Shown one piece after another: positions 26,097 through 33,636 of a stretch of DNA of 50,727 nucleotides (position 1 is its first letter; every line of letters starts with the position of its first letter). This DNA comes from Candidatus Heimdallarchaeota archaeon LC_2 (lineage in GTDB: Archaea; Asgardarchaeota; Heimdallarchaeia; Heimdallarchaeales; Kariarchaeaceae), in contig MDVR01000002.1 in NCBI GenBank assembly GCA_001940725.1, positions 1-50,727 on the forward strand, in the 5' to 3' direction. A program made the position numbers and the translations under genes. Below the pieces are notes generated by a model. It was not told the DNA's origin and did no database searches. It was given only the letters and a program-made list of their open reading frames with translations.

Positions 26097-26671
26097 CTCA
26101 ACAGCAATTAGAAGTAGTTCTAGATACAAACGTGATCTTCAATTGTATTTATTACAAAGAAGGATATAGTGATTGGATAGCTCTTTTCCAAAAATATTGC
26201 TATCTAAAGGTTGTACTTTGTCAGAAATTATTGCAAGAATATATAAAAACAGTAACATCAAAAGGGACCTTAAGCTCGGATTCAGAAATACGAAATGCTC
26301 TAGAAGCTTTGAAAAGGGCAGACAAGCTAAAATGGGAAGAAGAACAGATAAGTGATCTAAAGTTTAATGATAGGGATGATCAAATGATTATAAATTGTTT
26401 AGAAGCTCGAGGTGATATTATCGTCACGAATGATAGTGATTTTTTCAAAGAAAAGATTGTTTTAAATGATGAAAGAATAATTATCCCAATTGAATGGTTA
26501 GATTTTAAAGAAAAATTGAAATCTAACTCTTTAGTTGATTTTGTCTTTGAATCTAAAAAACATGTAGCAAACAAACTTCAAAGAGGCACAAAAAAGAGAA
26601 AATTAAAAGCTCCAAAAAAAATTAAAAAAATTAAAACCAAAAGAACGAAACCTAAAGAAAATACAAATTAA
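26093..26671 (+). CDS. PIN-domain nuclease coupled to the ATPase
   Basis: A 192-residue protein whose first 140 residues are a PIN domain: Asp11 in VVLDTNVIFN, Glu49 in LLQEYIK, Asp95/Asp96 in FNDRDDQMI and Asp114/Asp116 in VTNDSDFF. It belongs with the longer PIN toxins rather than with VapC. The C-terminal 45 residues are very basic (TKKRKLKAPKKIKKIKTKR), probably for nucleic-acid or ribosome binding. Its TTG start overlaps the TGA of the ATPase gene. No antitoxin is visible beside it, so the ATPase itself may restrain it. RNA is the likeliest target from the family; this is inferred. Confidence 0.8.
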   Translation: MTQQQLEVVLDTNVIFNCIYYKEGYSDWIALFQKYCYLKVVLCQKLLQEYIKTVTSKGTLSSDSEIRNALEALKRADKLKWEEEQISDLKFNDRDDQMIINCLEARGDIIVTNDSDFFKEKIVLNDERIIIPIEWLDFKEKLKSNSLVDFVFESKKHVANKLQRGTKKRKLKAPKKIKKIKTKRTKPKENTN

Positions 26672-26713
26672 ACTCAATAAACCTATTAAACGAAAAATAT
26701 TATCAAGATAATT

Positions 26714-26870
26714 GGAATAGATCCCAGATCATATATTCAATCTAAGATATATTATTCAAAAATTTTCTGAGAAATACGGATCAGAAATCAAACTTACCGA
26801 AGACATCTTCAATCTGCTCAATTATTTGATTGTGCTTAATCGAAATTTTTGTAAAAACACGATTTACTAG
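26714..26870 (+). pseudogene. Short frameshifted coding relic, family unknown
   Basis: The 330-base gap after the PIN gene contains a protein-like stretch. One frame reads GIDPRSYIQSKIYYSKI; after a shift at the A/T run near 26757-26766 the next frame reads EKYGSEIKLTEDIFNLLNYL then IVLNRNF and a TAG. The composition is protein-like, but I recognise no family. It may be part of an eroded mobile-element gene. Confidence 0.25.
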
Positions 26871-27001
26871 CATTTAAATCTCGATGAATGACAACTATTA
26901 TGTTGATAATGGAATAAATAGAAGTATTGCTAATTTAAAGATCGCAAACCTCGTTTTTTGGTCATCGCTATATTTACTTAGAATTCATAATTAGCAAGGA
27001 A

Positions 27002-27322
27002 GTGGGTCATATAGGTAGGGACCGATCAATAATCACTCTTCAGATTTTATATTTTCTTGATAATAGACGGGTAAATGATAACGAATCGATCTCTGCATAT
27101 CAATTAATAAATAAATTCAATTTATCAAATTACAAGAATTTAAATTCATTTTTGGATCCAATGATTAAATTAAATCAAATTAAATCTGAACAAAAACCGT
27201 TGCCCGGGAAACCTGAGAACGAAATGGGTAATTACTATTATATAATTGAGAACGGTATTGAATTTGTTAAACAAACAAAGAGGATATTAACAAAGCAATT
27301 TGATATTAAAGAAATTAGGTAA
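27002..27322 (+). CDS. Winged-helix-like DNA-binding protein
   Basis: A 106-residue basic protein whose pattern fits a small archaeal winged helix: a first helix ITLQILYFLDNRR, then SAYQLINKFNLSNYKNLNSF as the likely helix-turn-helix (about 31-50), a variable linker, and a wing ending YYYIIENGIEFVKQTKRI (about 77-94), which is typical of archaeal MarR/PadR-like regulators. The GTG start has only a weak AAGGA upstream; no ATG is available. It ends eight bases inside the 3' end of the convergent membrane-protein gene. The target is unknown; the neighbouring membrane or defence genes are candidates. Confidence 0.6.
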   Translation: MGHIGRDRSIITLQILYFLDNRRVNDNESISAYQLINKFNLSNYKNLNSFLDPMIKLNQIKSEQKPLPGKPENEMGNYYYIIENGIEFVKQTKRILTKQFDIKEIR

Positions 27323-27887
27323 CATCATTTTGTAGAATTCCAAGGTGGTCATTCAGTGGTTGAATAACATAAATTAGTTCATTATACCTACTTCGTAATC
27401 TCAAACTAAAATAAATGAGAAATAAATATAAAATAAAATAAACTATACTTGTGTATAAAAACATTGGATCTGGATCATCATAATGCCAAATTGAGATAAA
27501 TACAATACTTAACGGTAAAATAATCGCAGCAGCAACAAATGTGGCATACACAATTTTATTAATGTCATTACTCAAATTATTACTTACCGAAAAAACTTGT
27601 AATGCAGTAAATTCCTTTTGCAAATCCTCAGATTCGTCCAATATATTATGTTCAAAGATTTCTCTGTGATCGAAGTATCTAATACCAACTTTTAATATAA
27701 AAAAACCAATAATTACGAGTACAAAAATAATTATTATATCTATAATACTTTCAATTAAATTGAAAGTCACAAGCAATAAGCCAAATCCTGCAAATATTAT
27801 TCCAATCGATAGTATAATAAATGAAATAGTCCATTGTTTAATTGTAGTGATACTTGTGTTAACAACCACATTAAAATTATAACTCAC
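27315..27887 (-). CDS. Four-helix membrane protein, unknown
   Basis: A 190-residue protein with four hydrophobic segments at about 20-40, 47-66, 113-133 and 142-160, leaving a charged loop of about 45 residues (FDHREIFEHNILDESEDLQK and beyond) between the second and third. The loop is probably cytoplasmic. No family is recognised. It converges with the winged-helix gene with an eight-base overlap, and its start faces the secreted-protein gene across a short divergent promoter region. Confidence 0.6.
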   Translation of the reverse strand: MSYNFNVVVNTSITTIKQWTISFIILSIGIIFAGFGLLLVTFNLIESIIDIIIIFVLVIIGFFILKVGIRYFDHREIFEHNILDESEDLQKEFTALQVFSVSNNLSNDINKIVYATFVAAAIILPLSIVFISIWHYDDPDPMFLYTSIVYFILYLFLIYFSLRLRSRYNELIYVIQPLNDHLGILQNDVT

Positions 27888-28050
27888 TCATTTAAATATA
27901 TACTAGGTAAATTTTAACCGCAGTCAATATTTTATTTCAGTTAAATTATACATGGACGTGAAATTTAATTCTAAGTAAAACTCACTTTGTCTACTTAAAA
28001 AGATCTTCAATATCTTTATTTTGTGTTTAAATAGAACACAGGTAATTATA

Positions 28051-28605
28051 TTGACTAAAACAAAACTAACTTCAATTATAGTAATAAGTGGATTACTCTT
28101 ATTGCCCATTACTCACTCTTCGGGAAATACAAAGCAATTGAATGGATTGGTAACAATCCATTCAATTATAATCGACAAATGCAATGATGATGATTCATGC
28201 AAATTTTTCTTTGAAATAGGAAATCAAAAATATCCAAAATCAGATGAGGACTATTATCAGACTGAAAATGCAATGAATATTTCGATTAATCATGTTTTTG
28301 AAATGGATGATGCTCCAAATACCCTTAATTTAAAAATTGTTGAACACAAAAGATTTGAATCAGATGTTAATATTGCTTCATTTCAGATACCTACAACCAA
28401 CAATTTTTCTCGTAAAATGTTTATCCATGATAGTCCAATAGTAATAATGGTTCTATCACTATATTTGCAAGAAAGTAAGGTAGATGGAACATCTTTTGAT
28501 TGGGTTAAAATATTAATTGGGTTACTTTTTATTAGTACAGTTATGTTTTTTGTATTCATGGTAAAGCAAACAACCAAAAACAATTTGTCAAATAGAAGAA
28601 TATAA
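28051..28605 (+). CDS. Secreted, C-terminally anchored protein, unknown
   Basis: The TTG used here has AGGT seven bases upstream and opens TKTKLTSIIVISGLLLLPI, a signal peptide; an earlier TTG ten codons upstream would put extra polar residues in front of it. GTTTAAATA about 23 bases upstream could also be a TATA box. The mature part of about 110 residues (with KCNDDDSCKFFFEIG) is beta-rich and contains two close cysteines that may form a disulphide. A membrane anchor WVKILIGLLFISTVMFFVF lies near the end, followed by a short basic tail, so the protein faces outward. I recognise no family. Confidence 0.6.
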   Translation: MTKTKLTSIIVISGLLLLPITHSSGNTKQLNGLVTIHSIIIDKCNDDDSCKFFFEIGNQKYPKSDEDYYQTENAMNISINHVFEMDDAPNTLNLKIVEHKRFESDVNIASFQIPTTNNFSRKMFIHDSPIVIMVLSLYLQESKVDGTSFDWVKILIGLLFISTVMFFVFMVKQTTKNNLSNRRI

Positions 28606-28783
28606 TCATCAAAATTATGGTTACGATATTTAATCATTAACCAAAATTCGTCTATTTCTTCGAAATTCATTAAATGTCTTTGTAATAGACCATTCAATGG
28701 TTCCTTAAAGAAATCAATCAAAATATCGTAAATATGACATAAATGGGTATATATGTGAGTGAAAGGAATCAAATAGTGTGTGA

Positions 28784-29506
28784 ATGGACATAAGGGAGTT
28801 CCTAGATTATTATTTCTATAAAGAAGATATACAGCATTGGTTAGAGCAGTCAGAATTAACAAAGACAGGTAATAAAAACGAATTAATTGACAAATTAGTT
28901 GACGATGATGAATTTGATTTGGAGGATATACCAAATTTATATTACAAAGATAGATTACAAGAAATGTGTGATGATCTTGAAATTCCACGAAGTGGTACAA
29001 TTCAGGAAATTTGGATAAGAATTAGTGAAATCCTAATAGAACTCATTGATGACTTACATATGTATTCTTCGCAAGTAGATTTGATTATTGATGATGATAA
29101 TTCAATTCACATTGTAGAGAATGAAGGATGCCTAAAGATTATTTTAATAGAATACCCTGAAAAGATAGATCTTAGCTCCAATAGTATTAGATTTATAGTA
29201 CACGCAGAAAATAATTGTGAATTAGAAACGAAAGCCTGTATATGGTATGATCCTACTTGGGTTAATCGTGAAAGGAAAACTAATCCATTTTTTAGGGTTA
29301 GAGGAAACTCATCAAAAGTAACAAGTTTTGTTATTCCCACACCAAACGGTGAAGGTGAGTTTTTGACAATAGTAAAACTATTAGATTACGAAAAAGTCGA
29401 ATTTGAAGATCAAAGTTACACGTTACAAATCCACGTAAATGAGACTAAAACTAAGAAATTCCTGAAAGTTGTAGGTAATATTGCCACGGCTATAATCAAA
29501 AAGTAG
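28784..29506 (+). CDS. SAP-motif protein
   Basis: A 240-residue protein. The first 75 residues hold one clear SAP-like motif (FYKEDIQHWLEQSELTKTGN, then KNELIDKLV) and a second, weaker one (KDRLQEMCDDLEIPRSGTIQ, then EIWIRI). SAP motifs bind DNA or RNA. The rest (about 95-240) is beta-rich, contains YDPTWVNRERK and a basic end, and resembles no family I know. It is acidic in its first half, which argues against strong DNA binding there. It lies directly before ppdK fragment E on the opposite strand. The ATG has no clear ribosome-binding site. Confidence 0.55.
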   Translation: MDIREFLDYYFYKEDIQHWLEQSELTKTGNKNELIDKLVDDDEFDLEDIPNLYYKDRLQEMCDDLEIPRSGTIQEIWIRISEILIELIDDLHMYSSQVDLIIDDDNSIHIVENEGCLKIILIEYPEKIDLSSNSIRFIVHAENNCELETKACIWYDPTWVNRERKTNPFFRVRGNSSKVTSFVIPTPNGEGEFLTIVKLLDYEKVEFEDQSYTLQIHVNETKTKKFLKVVGNIATAIIKK

Positions 29507-29564
29507 GACATTAATAAATACGTTTTGCATTTTCAAATTTTCGATATTGATAGTGTCTTTCTAG

Positions 29565-29736
29565 TTATTTAGACATGGGGGAGACTTTATCATGTTTTGC
29601 ATCAGGTTCGGGATTGTTTAATGTTGCCTGTGCTGCAGCTAATCTTGCGACGCGTATGTGATAGGGAGAACATGAAACATAATCTAAACCAATTCTGATA
29701 AGAAAAGTTAATCGAGGTAGGATCTACATCTTGTTC
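29565..29736 (-). pseudogene. ppdK: ppdK 3'-end fragment E
   Basis: Reads EQDVDPTSINFSYQ, then after a one-base frameshift [20 protein letters not shown] and ATLNNPEPDAKHD, ending VSPMSK-TAA. The Glu-Gln codons before the GGDP position show that similarity begins two codons earlier than in fragment A. It is clearly inactive. With its flanks it accounts for the 313-base gap before the Ig-like protein gene. Confidence 0.75.
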
Positions 29737-29819
29737 TCATTAATAATCACTTGTATTTGTGGATTAAAACAAAATAGGTATCCAAATCAATTAGGTTTAA
29801 AATTTAAAAATGAATAATC

Positions 29820-30680
29820 TTAAGGTTTTCGCTTCAGTAATTTTCTTATTAACCCCATGGATAAAAATGAAAATATTAAAGAGTCAAATAAGACAGGTAT
29901 TGGAAAATCATTCTTTTTTGGTTTGCTTTTGACTGTTACAGTTACAGAATCAGTTGCTTTCAATCCTTTTTCATCAGAAACTTCGATAATATATATGTAG
30001 GTTCCTGAATCTAATCCATCAACGGATAAGGTGATTGGTGCTCCATCAATCCAAGCCCCAGATGAGATAGATTGACCATCTCTCATGATTGTATAGCTGG
30101 CTGGATTCTCATCGTGGGCCGTCCAGGTTAAGGTATTTCCAATCTCCCCTTCAGTGTAATTAATGTTGCTAATTGTGTCGATTGTGGGTGCAAAGTTTTC
30201 GATTTCTGTTGAAATATCCGCGACTTTGGTCCAGCCATCATCGGTCTCAGGATCAATTGCAAATGAAATATCTTCTCTAAATAGAGAACCAACAAATACT
30301 GAAAAAGACAATGGATACGTCTCGTCAATATCTACTGTCCAAATATATGAATATGTTTGACCTACTGATGAAATTATTCCTAAACCACTTGATATCTCTG
30401 ATATTTCGAAATTTGAAGCATCTGCAAACATAACATAAAGACTGATATCATGAAAATCGTGAACATCGCCAGCAAAACTTAGAACTTCAATCCCTACTTT
30501 AAAGATATAGGATTTTCCTAATTGCCAATTTAATGTATCTGTTTCCATATAGAGATGATAAGTTGAACCACCACTTGAAGTAAGAGTTGAGGTGCTATAT
30601 GTTGTAGTTTCAGCAAAGGTTGATGAAGACAAGAATGGAATAATTAGTATAACTAATGGAATAAGGATTTTCTTCCCCAT
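29820..30680 (-). CDS. Surface protein with Ig-like domain and C-terminal anchor
   Basis: A 286-residue protein. A signal peptide (ILIPLVILIIPFLSSSTFAE, about 5-24) is followed by a Ser/Thr-rich beta domain and, from about residue 165, an Ig-like repeat: NYTEGEIGNTLTWTAHDENP, SISSGAWIDG, VDGLDSGTYIYIIEVSDEKG and a terminal TVTVK strand. The C-terminus ends in a hydrophobic helix and a basic stop-transfer (RKLLKRKP). The layout is common for cell-surface proteins of Asgard and related archaea. It probably acts in adhesion or as part of the cell envelope. The minus-strand gene lies beside ppdK fragment E. The start is fixed by the signal peptide. Confidence 0.7.
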   Translation of the reverse strand: MGKKILIPLVILIIPFLSSSTFAETTTYSTSTLTSSGGSTYHLYMETDTLNWQLGKSYIFKVGIEVLSFAGDVHDFHDISLYVMFADASNFEISEISSGLGIISSVGQTYSYIWTVDIDETYPLSFSVFVGSLFREDISFAIDPETDDGWTKVADISTEIENFAPTIDTISNINYTEGEIGNTLTWTAHDENPASYTIMRDGQSISSGAWIDGAPITLSVDGLDSGTYIYIIEVSDEKGLKATDSVTVTVKSKPKKNDFPIPVLFDSLIFSFLSMGLIRKLLKRKP

Positions 30681-30885
30681 TTGTTTGTAATTATTTTCAC
30701 TAATTAATAAAAAGACAGGTTTTAAGTTGAAATACTCCCAATTTTGAAGTAAAAATGTTATAATTCTATAGTAATTTAAGTTAAACTACATTGATTAGAT
30801 AATTTTACAAATCGATCGATTCATCTTATCTTAGATTATATATTATCTCATTATGATAAAATAATATTCCAAAATTGATCCGTTA

Positions 30886-31827
30886 ATGGTTATGGTCTGT
30901 CACTATTTTGCAACGGTTGCAAAAGAAGACAAAAATGATCGTCCCATATTTATTGAAAATATAACCTTATACAAACATGTCAGTGAGAGATTACTATCTT
31001 TATATATTAAAAGTATTCAAATTAAATTAGGTATTTTAATGACCATTTCAGACAAGAAAGATGACATTTGGTATCTTTTTGTAGATGCGAAACCTAATGA
31101 GGTTTTTAGTTTAGGTGAGATCGATGAGACCCCTTTCATAATAGCTGCAATTTCAACCGATGACTATCCCAAATTCGATTGGTTAAAGCAATATAAGAAT
31201 ACACGCGGACCAGAAAGAAAGATTACTACAATAAGAAAATTACAGCAAACAATATTCAGTGAAAGTAAACCTACATTTGTTAAGTTAATTGCAGAAAATA
31301 CCCGAAAAGGAGTTTATGAATATGGAGAAGAAAAGCTAAATCTTATTCTCACACAGGATAATTCGGAAATTAATGAAAAGGATGATAAAATTTACTATAA
31401 GCTTAATGACGTTGATAAACAATTATCAAAATCCAAATTTACAACTTTGTGCGGTTTTGGGGCTTCATTACTTTCAATGTTGCAAGAGATATTTGAGAAA
31501 AACGTTCAAGTTCAAAATTATTCAAAAACATTCTTTGTAATTGATAATTTACCTCACGAAGATCTTTCGATCAATATGTGGAAGACCCTCAAATTAATTA
31601 TTGAAACAATTAGCCACTTGTATAATATTCCAGCCAATATTTCAGGACTCGGTCCGATAGAGCATGGAATAAAGGATGGTAAAAAAGTGGGACCTAAAGA
31701 AATAACTCAAATGAATTTAGCAGATTGGTTTGCAGCCATTCATTACCATGATAAATCAATTGGTGGAGATATTAATGCTGAACTTAAAAAGGTCTGCTCA
31801 AAATTTGTCCACGGACAAATTGTTTGA
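30886..31827 (+). CDS. Hypothetical protein, unknown function
   Basis: A 313-residue soluble protein with no membrane segment, Cys cluster or recognised motif. Its beginning VCHYFATVAKEDKNDRPIFI and the mixed alpha/beta composition do not point to a family; TLCGFGASLLSMLQEIFEKN (about 187-206) is a likely hydrophobic core helix, and the end (CSKFVHGQIV) is abrupt. GATAAAATAAT is centred about 26 bases before the ATG, which suggests a leaderless promoter. It has no close partner on its strand: the next genes run the opposite way. The location between ppdK fragments E and F, among CARF, nucleotidyltransferase and HEPN genes, makes a defence role possible but unproven. Confidence 0.5.
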   Translation: MVMVCHYFATVAKEDKNDRPIFIENITLYKHVSERLLSLYIKSIQIKLGILMTISDKKDDIWYLFVDAKPNEVFSLGEIDETPFIIAAISTDDYPKFDWLKQYKNTRGPERKITTIRKLQQTIFSESKPTFVKLIAENTRKGVYEYGEEKLNLILTQDNSEINEKDDKIYYKLNDVDKQLSKSKFTTLCGFGASLLSMLQEIFEKNVQVQNYSKTFFVIDNLPHEDLSINMWKTLKLIIETISHLYNIPANISGLGPIEHGIKDGKKVGPKEITQMNLADWFAAIHYHDKSIGGDINAELKKVCSKFVHGQIV

Positions 31828-32107
31828 AAAATACAGGGTGGGTAAACGAGGTAAATACTATCTTTCAATGGATTTTCACATACTTTGAATAATTTGAACA
31901 TCTCATAGTTAATTTAGGTCAATATTGAGATATTTTATATTCAATGAGATTTGTTAAAAATTGTCTGTGTGTCCTACGAAATTCGATGGTGAAAATTCGT
32001 ACAACCTACTTCTAAACTTACTAAATCAATCTAGAACACTCCATACAAACATCATTTTGTATCAGCATATACTTTCGAGTCCGATTGATTTTAACTAATA
32101 TTACCTC

Positions 32108-32365
32108 TCACTCAAGTGTATCTAATTTTTCAAAATCTTTCCTATTCAATATATTTTTATTTTTTTCAGATATAAACTCATTTTGAAAACGAAATCCATA
32201 GTAACTATCATTATATTTTGGATTTAATATATCCAATTTGAATAATCGGCAGCGTCTACTATGAGATTTTAGTTGTAAAGCGTTCACAATGAAAAAATAA
32301 TCATGATTCGTTTCATAAACCATATCACATATACTAAGAATTTGCTTAAATCTGTTTGTCCCCAT
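32108..32365 (-). CDS. Small hypothetical protein
   Basis: About 85 residues from an ATG that opens GTNRFKQILSICDMVYETNH; a TTG three codons upstream is an alternative. The sequence is basic (SHSRRCRLFKLD) with aromatic residues in the centre (YNDSYYGFRFQNEF) and has no recognised motif. It lies downstream of the CARF-HTH gene on the same strand with a gap of about 70 bases, so it could be co-transcribed with it. Because it is short and unrecognised, it could be a chance frame. Confidence 0.35.
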   Translation of the reverse strand: MGTNRFKQILSICDMVYETNHDYFFIVNALQLKSHSRRCRLFKLDILNPKYNDSYYGFRFQNEFISEKNKNILNRKDFEKLDTLE

Positions 32366-32433
32366 CTTATACAATTCCTATGATATACATCCCATCATAT
32401 TGTATCTTAACACTCAGCGTCTCCTGTCAATGT

Positions 32434-33219
32434 CTATATTTGAACTTTATCTAAAGTTAACATAAGTTGATAAAGTTGAATACCTAATGGTGTAGTTGTA
32501 CCGTTTTCACCAAGCCATCCTCCGAAACGTAAATCACTGAACCATCTCCCAATTGTTGTTTGATGTCTGCCCATTTTCTCAGAAACTTCTTCTTGCGTTG
32601 CATTAGGATTCGATATTTGATACCTAATGAGATTCATTATTGGAAGTATAGGAATTTCTGGAACTCTTAATTCGATGGTAATAATTTCGGAATCTTTTCC
32701 TTTGGTTGTTATCCAAAAATTAGGCCGTTTTGTTAACGAAATTTTTTCTTCTTTGTATTTATCTAGATTGTATAATAAATTATGAGCTAGCAGAGCTGAT
32801 TGGTGGAGCGTAACTGATAATGTTCTTCTGCCACCCGTCAGATCAAATATAAAGGGGTATGTGGGATTTTCTATATACTGTTCGAGAATCATTTTAGAAA
32901 GTTCTAAAACTGTATTATCATAATCATTTAGATGAAATTTGCAAGGGATGATTTCAGGTATATCATCCATTGTTTGTTCTAATATGTCACCAATTTTGAC
33001 TAAATTATCTTCAAATGTAGGTTTTTCCTCTTTAGGATCCTCTTGACTTCCAATTGCAAATATTTTTACTGGTGGATAAAGTTTCACAATTTGTAAAATT
33101 GGATCCCTTTTATTCGGAACTGGCAAGCCGATGGAACTAAAAATAATAGATTTTTGACCTTCAACCCTTTTGAGTGGTTCATATAGATATCTCCTATTAA
33201 TATGAGTTTCCTTTTCCAT
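32434..33219 (-). CDS. CARF-domain transcription regulator with C-terminal HTH (Csa3/Csx-like)
   Basis: Residues 21-185 have the CARF Rossmann-like pattern: IIFSSIGLPVP after strand 1, a second strand PVKIFAIGSQ, and the ligand-loop motif FDLTGGRRTLSV (125-136), the equivalent of DxTGGT in CARF proteins that bind cyclic oligonucleotides. Residues 205-236 form a helix-turn-helix (ATQEEVSEKMGRHQTTIGRW) followed by a short wing. The order CARF then HTH is that of Csa3-type regulators, yet no CRISPR array or cas gene was seen here. The gene is divergent from a small ORF and a CD-NTase-like nucleotidyltransferase gene, so I infer that it may sense the product of that enzyme and control this locus. 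Confidence 0.75.
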   Translation of the reverse strand: MEKETHINRRYLYEPLKRVEGQKSIIFSSIGLPVPNKRDPILQIVKLYPPVKIFAIGSQEDPKEEKPTFEDNLVKIGDILEQTMDDIPEIIPCKFHLNDYDNTVLELSKMILEQYIENPTYPFIFDLTGGRRTLSVTLHQSALLAHNLLYNLDKYKEEKISLTKRPNFWITTKGKDSEIITIELRVPEIPILPIMNLIRYQISNPNATQEEVSEKMGRHQTTIGRWFSDLRFGGWLGENGTTTPLGIQLYQLMLTLDKVQI

Positions 33220-33362
33220 ATTAAATGAATTTGAATGTTTAATAAAAAAAATATGCGTTAACTATGCATAAAAGCTCATTTTAATGATTACTTAAACTTC
33301 GTAGGTTTTATTAAGGAGTTTTGCAATATATCAATTGCAATAATAAGTTGCAGGATAATAAA

Positions 33363-33506
33363 ATGCCTAAAAGTAATAACTCGAAAAATGACCAAAGGTC
33401 AAATTCAATGAACCCAAACAATTCAAGTTACAAAAGCGGGACTGACAATCGATCAAATCAAATTAACCCCAATCATCAAAAATCCAAATCATCACGTAAA
33501 AAATAA
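33363..33506 (+). CDS. Small Asn/Ser-rich hydrophilic protein
   Basis: A 47-residue frame: PKSNNSKNDQRSNS, NPNNSSYKSGTDN, and a basic end KSKSSRKK. AGGA lies about nine bases before the ATG. The low complexity and high charge suggest a disordered peptide. It is read in the same direction as the tiny hydrophobic ORF and nucleotidyltransferase gene that follow. Low complexity in an AT-rich genome makes this only a weak call; a start 14 codons upstream is possible. Confidence 0.35.
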   Translation: MPKSNNSKNDQRSNSMNPNNSSYKSGTDNRSNQINPNHQKSKSSRKK

Positions 33507-33560
33507 CCTATAGATTTTACTATGCTTAATATTAAATAAAATTATAAAGGAGAAACACAT

Positions 33561-33623
33561 ATGATAATTCAGATAATATTTCTAGTTTGCATTAAGAGGA
33601 GGAGTCAAAATAAGTCAGTTTAA
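33561..33623 (+). CDS. Possible 20-residue hydrophobic leader peptide before the nucleotidyltransferase
   Basis: AAAGGAG (33546-33552) stands eight bases before an ATG that opens IIQIIFLVCIKRRSQNKSV and ends in TAA. The peptide is a short hydrophobic segment followed by a basic tail. Its 3' half contains the strong ribosome-binding site of the nucleotidyltransferase gene and its stop overlaps that gene's first codons, so the two frames would be translationally linked. It could be a leader that sets the rate of nucleotidyltransferase synthesis, a toxic membrane peptide, or chance. Confidence 0.35.
   Translation: MIIQIIFLVCIKRRSQNKSV
33596..33602 (+). promoter_or_regulatory. Strong ribosome-binding site of the nucleotidyltransferase gene
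   Basis: GAGGAGG is the strongest Shine-Dalgarno-like sequence I saw in the window. Seven bases downstream stands ATA (33610-33612), in frame with the nucleotidyltransferase, and no ATG. The first standard start is GTG 33637, 34 bases away. The site therefore points to an AUA start, or to a mutated AUG. Confidence 0.55.
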
Positions 33624-33636
33624 TTCTATTGGTAAT

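Noticed and set aside
28383..29000. A 205-codon minus-strand ORF as a gene
   Set aside because: It overlaps two well-supported plus-strand genes in antisense; only its middle part in the gap looks protein-like, and that is reported separately.
32434..33219. CARF-HTH protein as evidence of a CRISPR-Cas locus
   Set aside because: No repeat-spacer array and no cas gene were seen anywhere in the window; CARF regulators also occur outside CRISPR loci.
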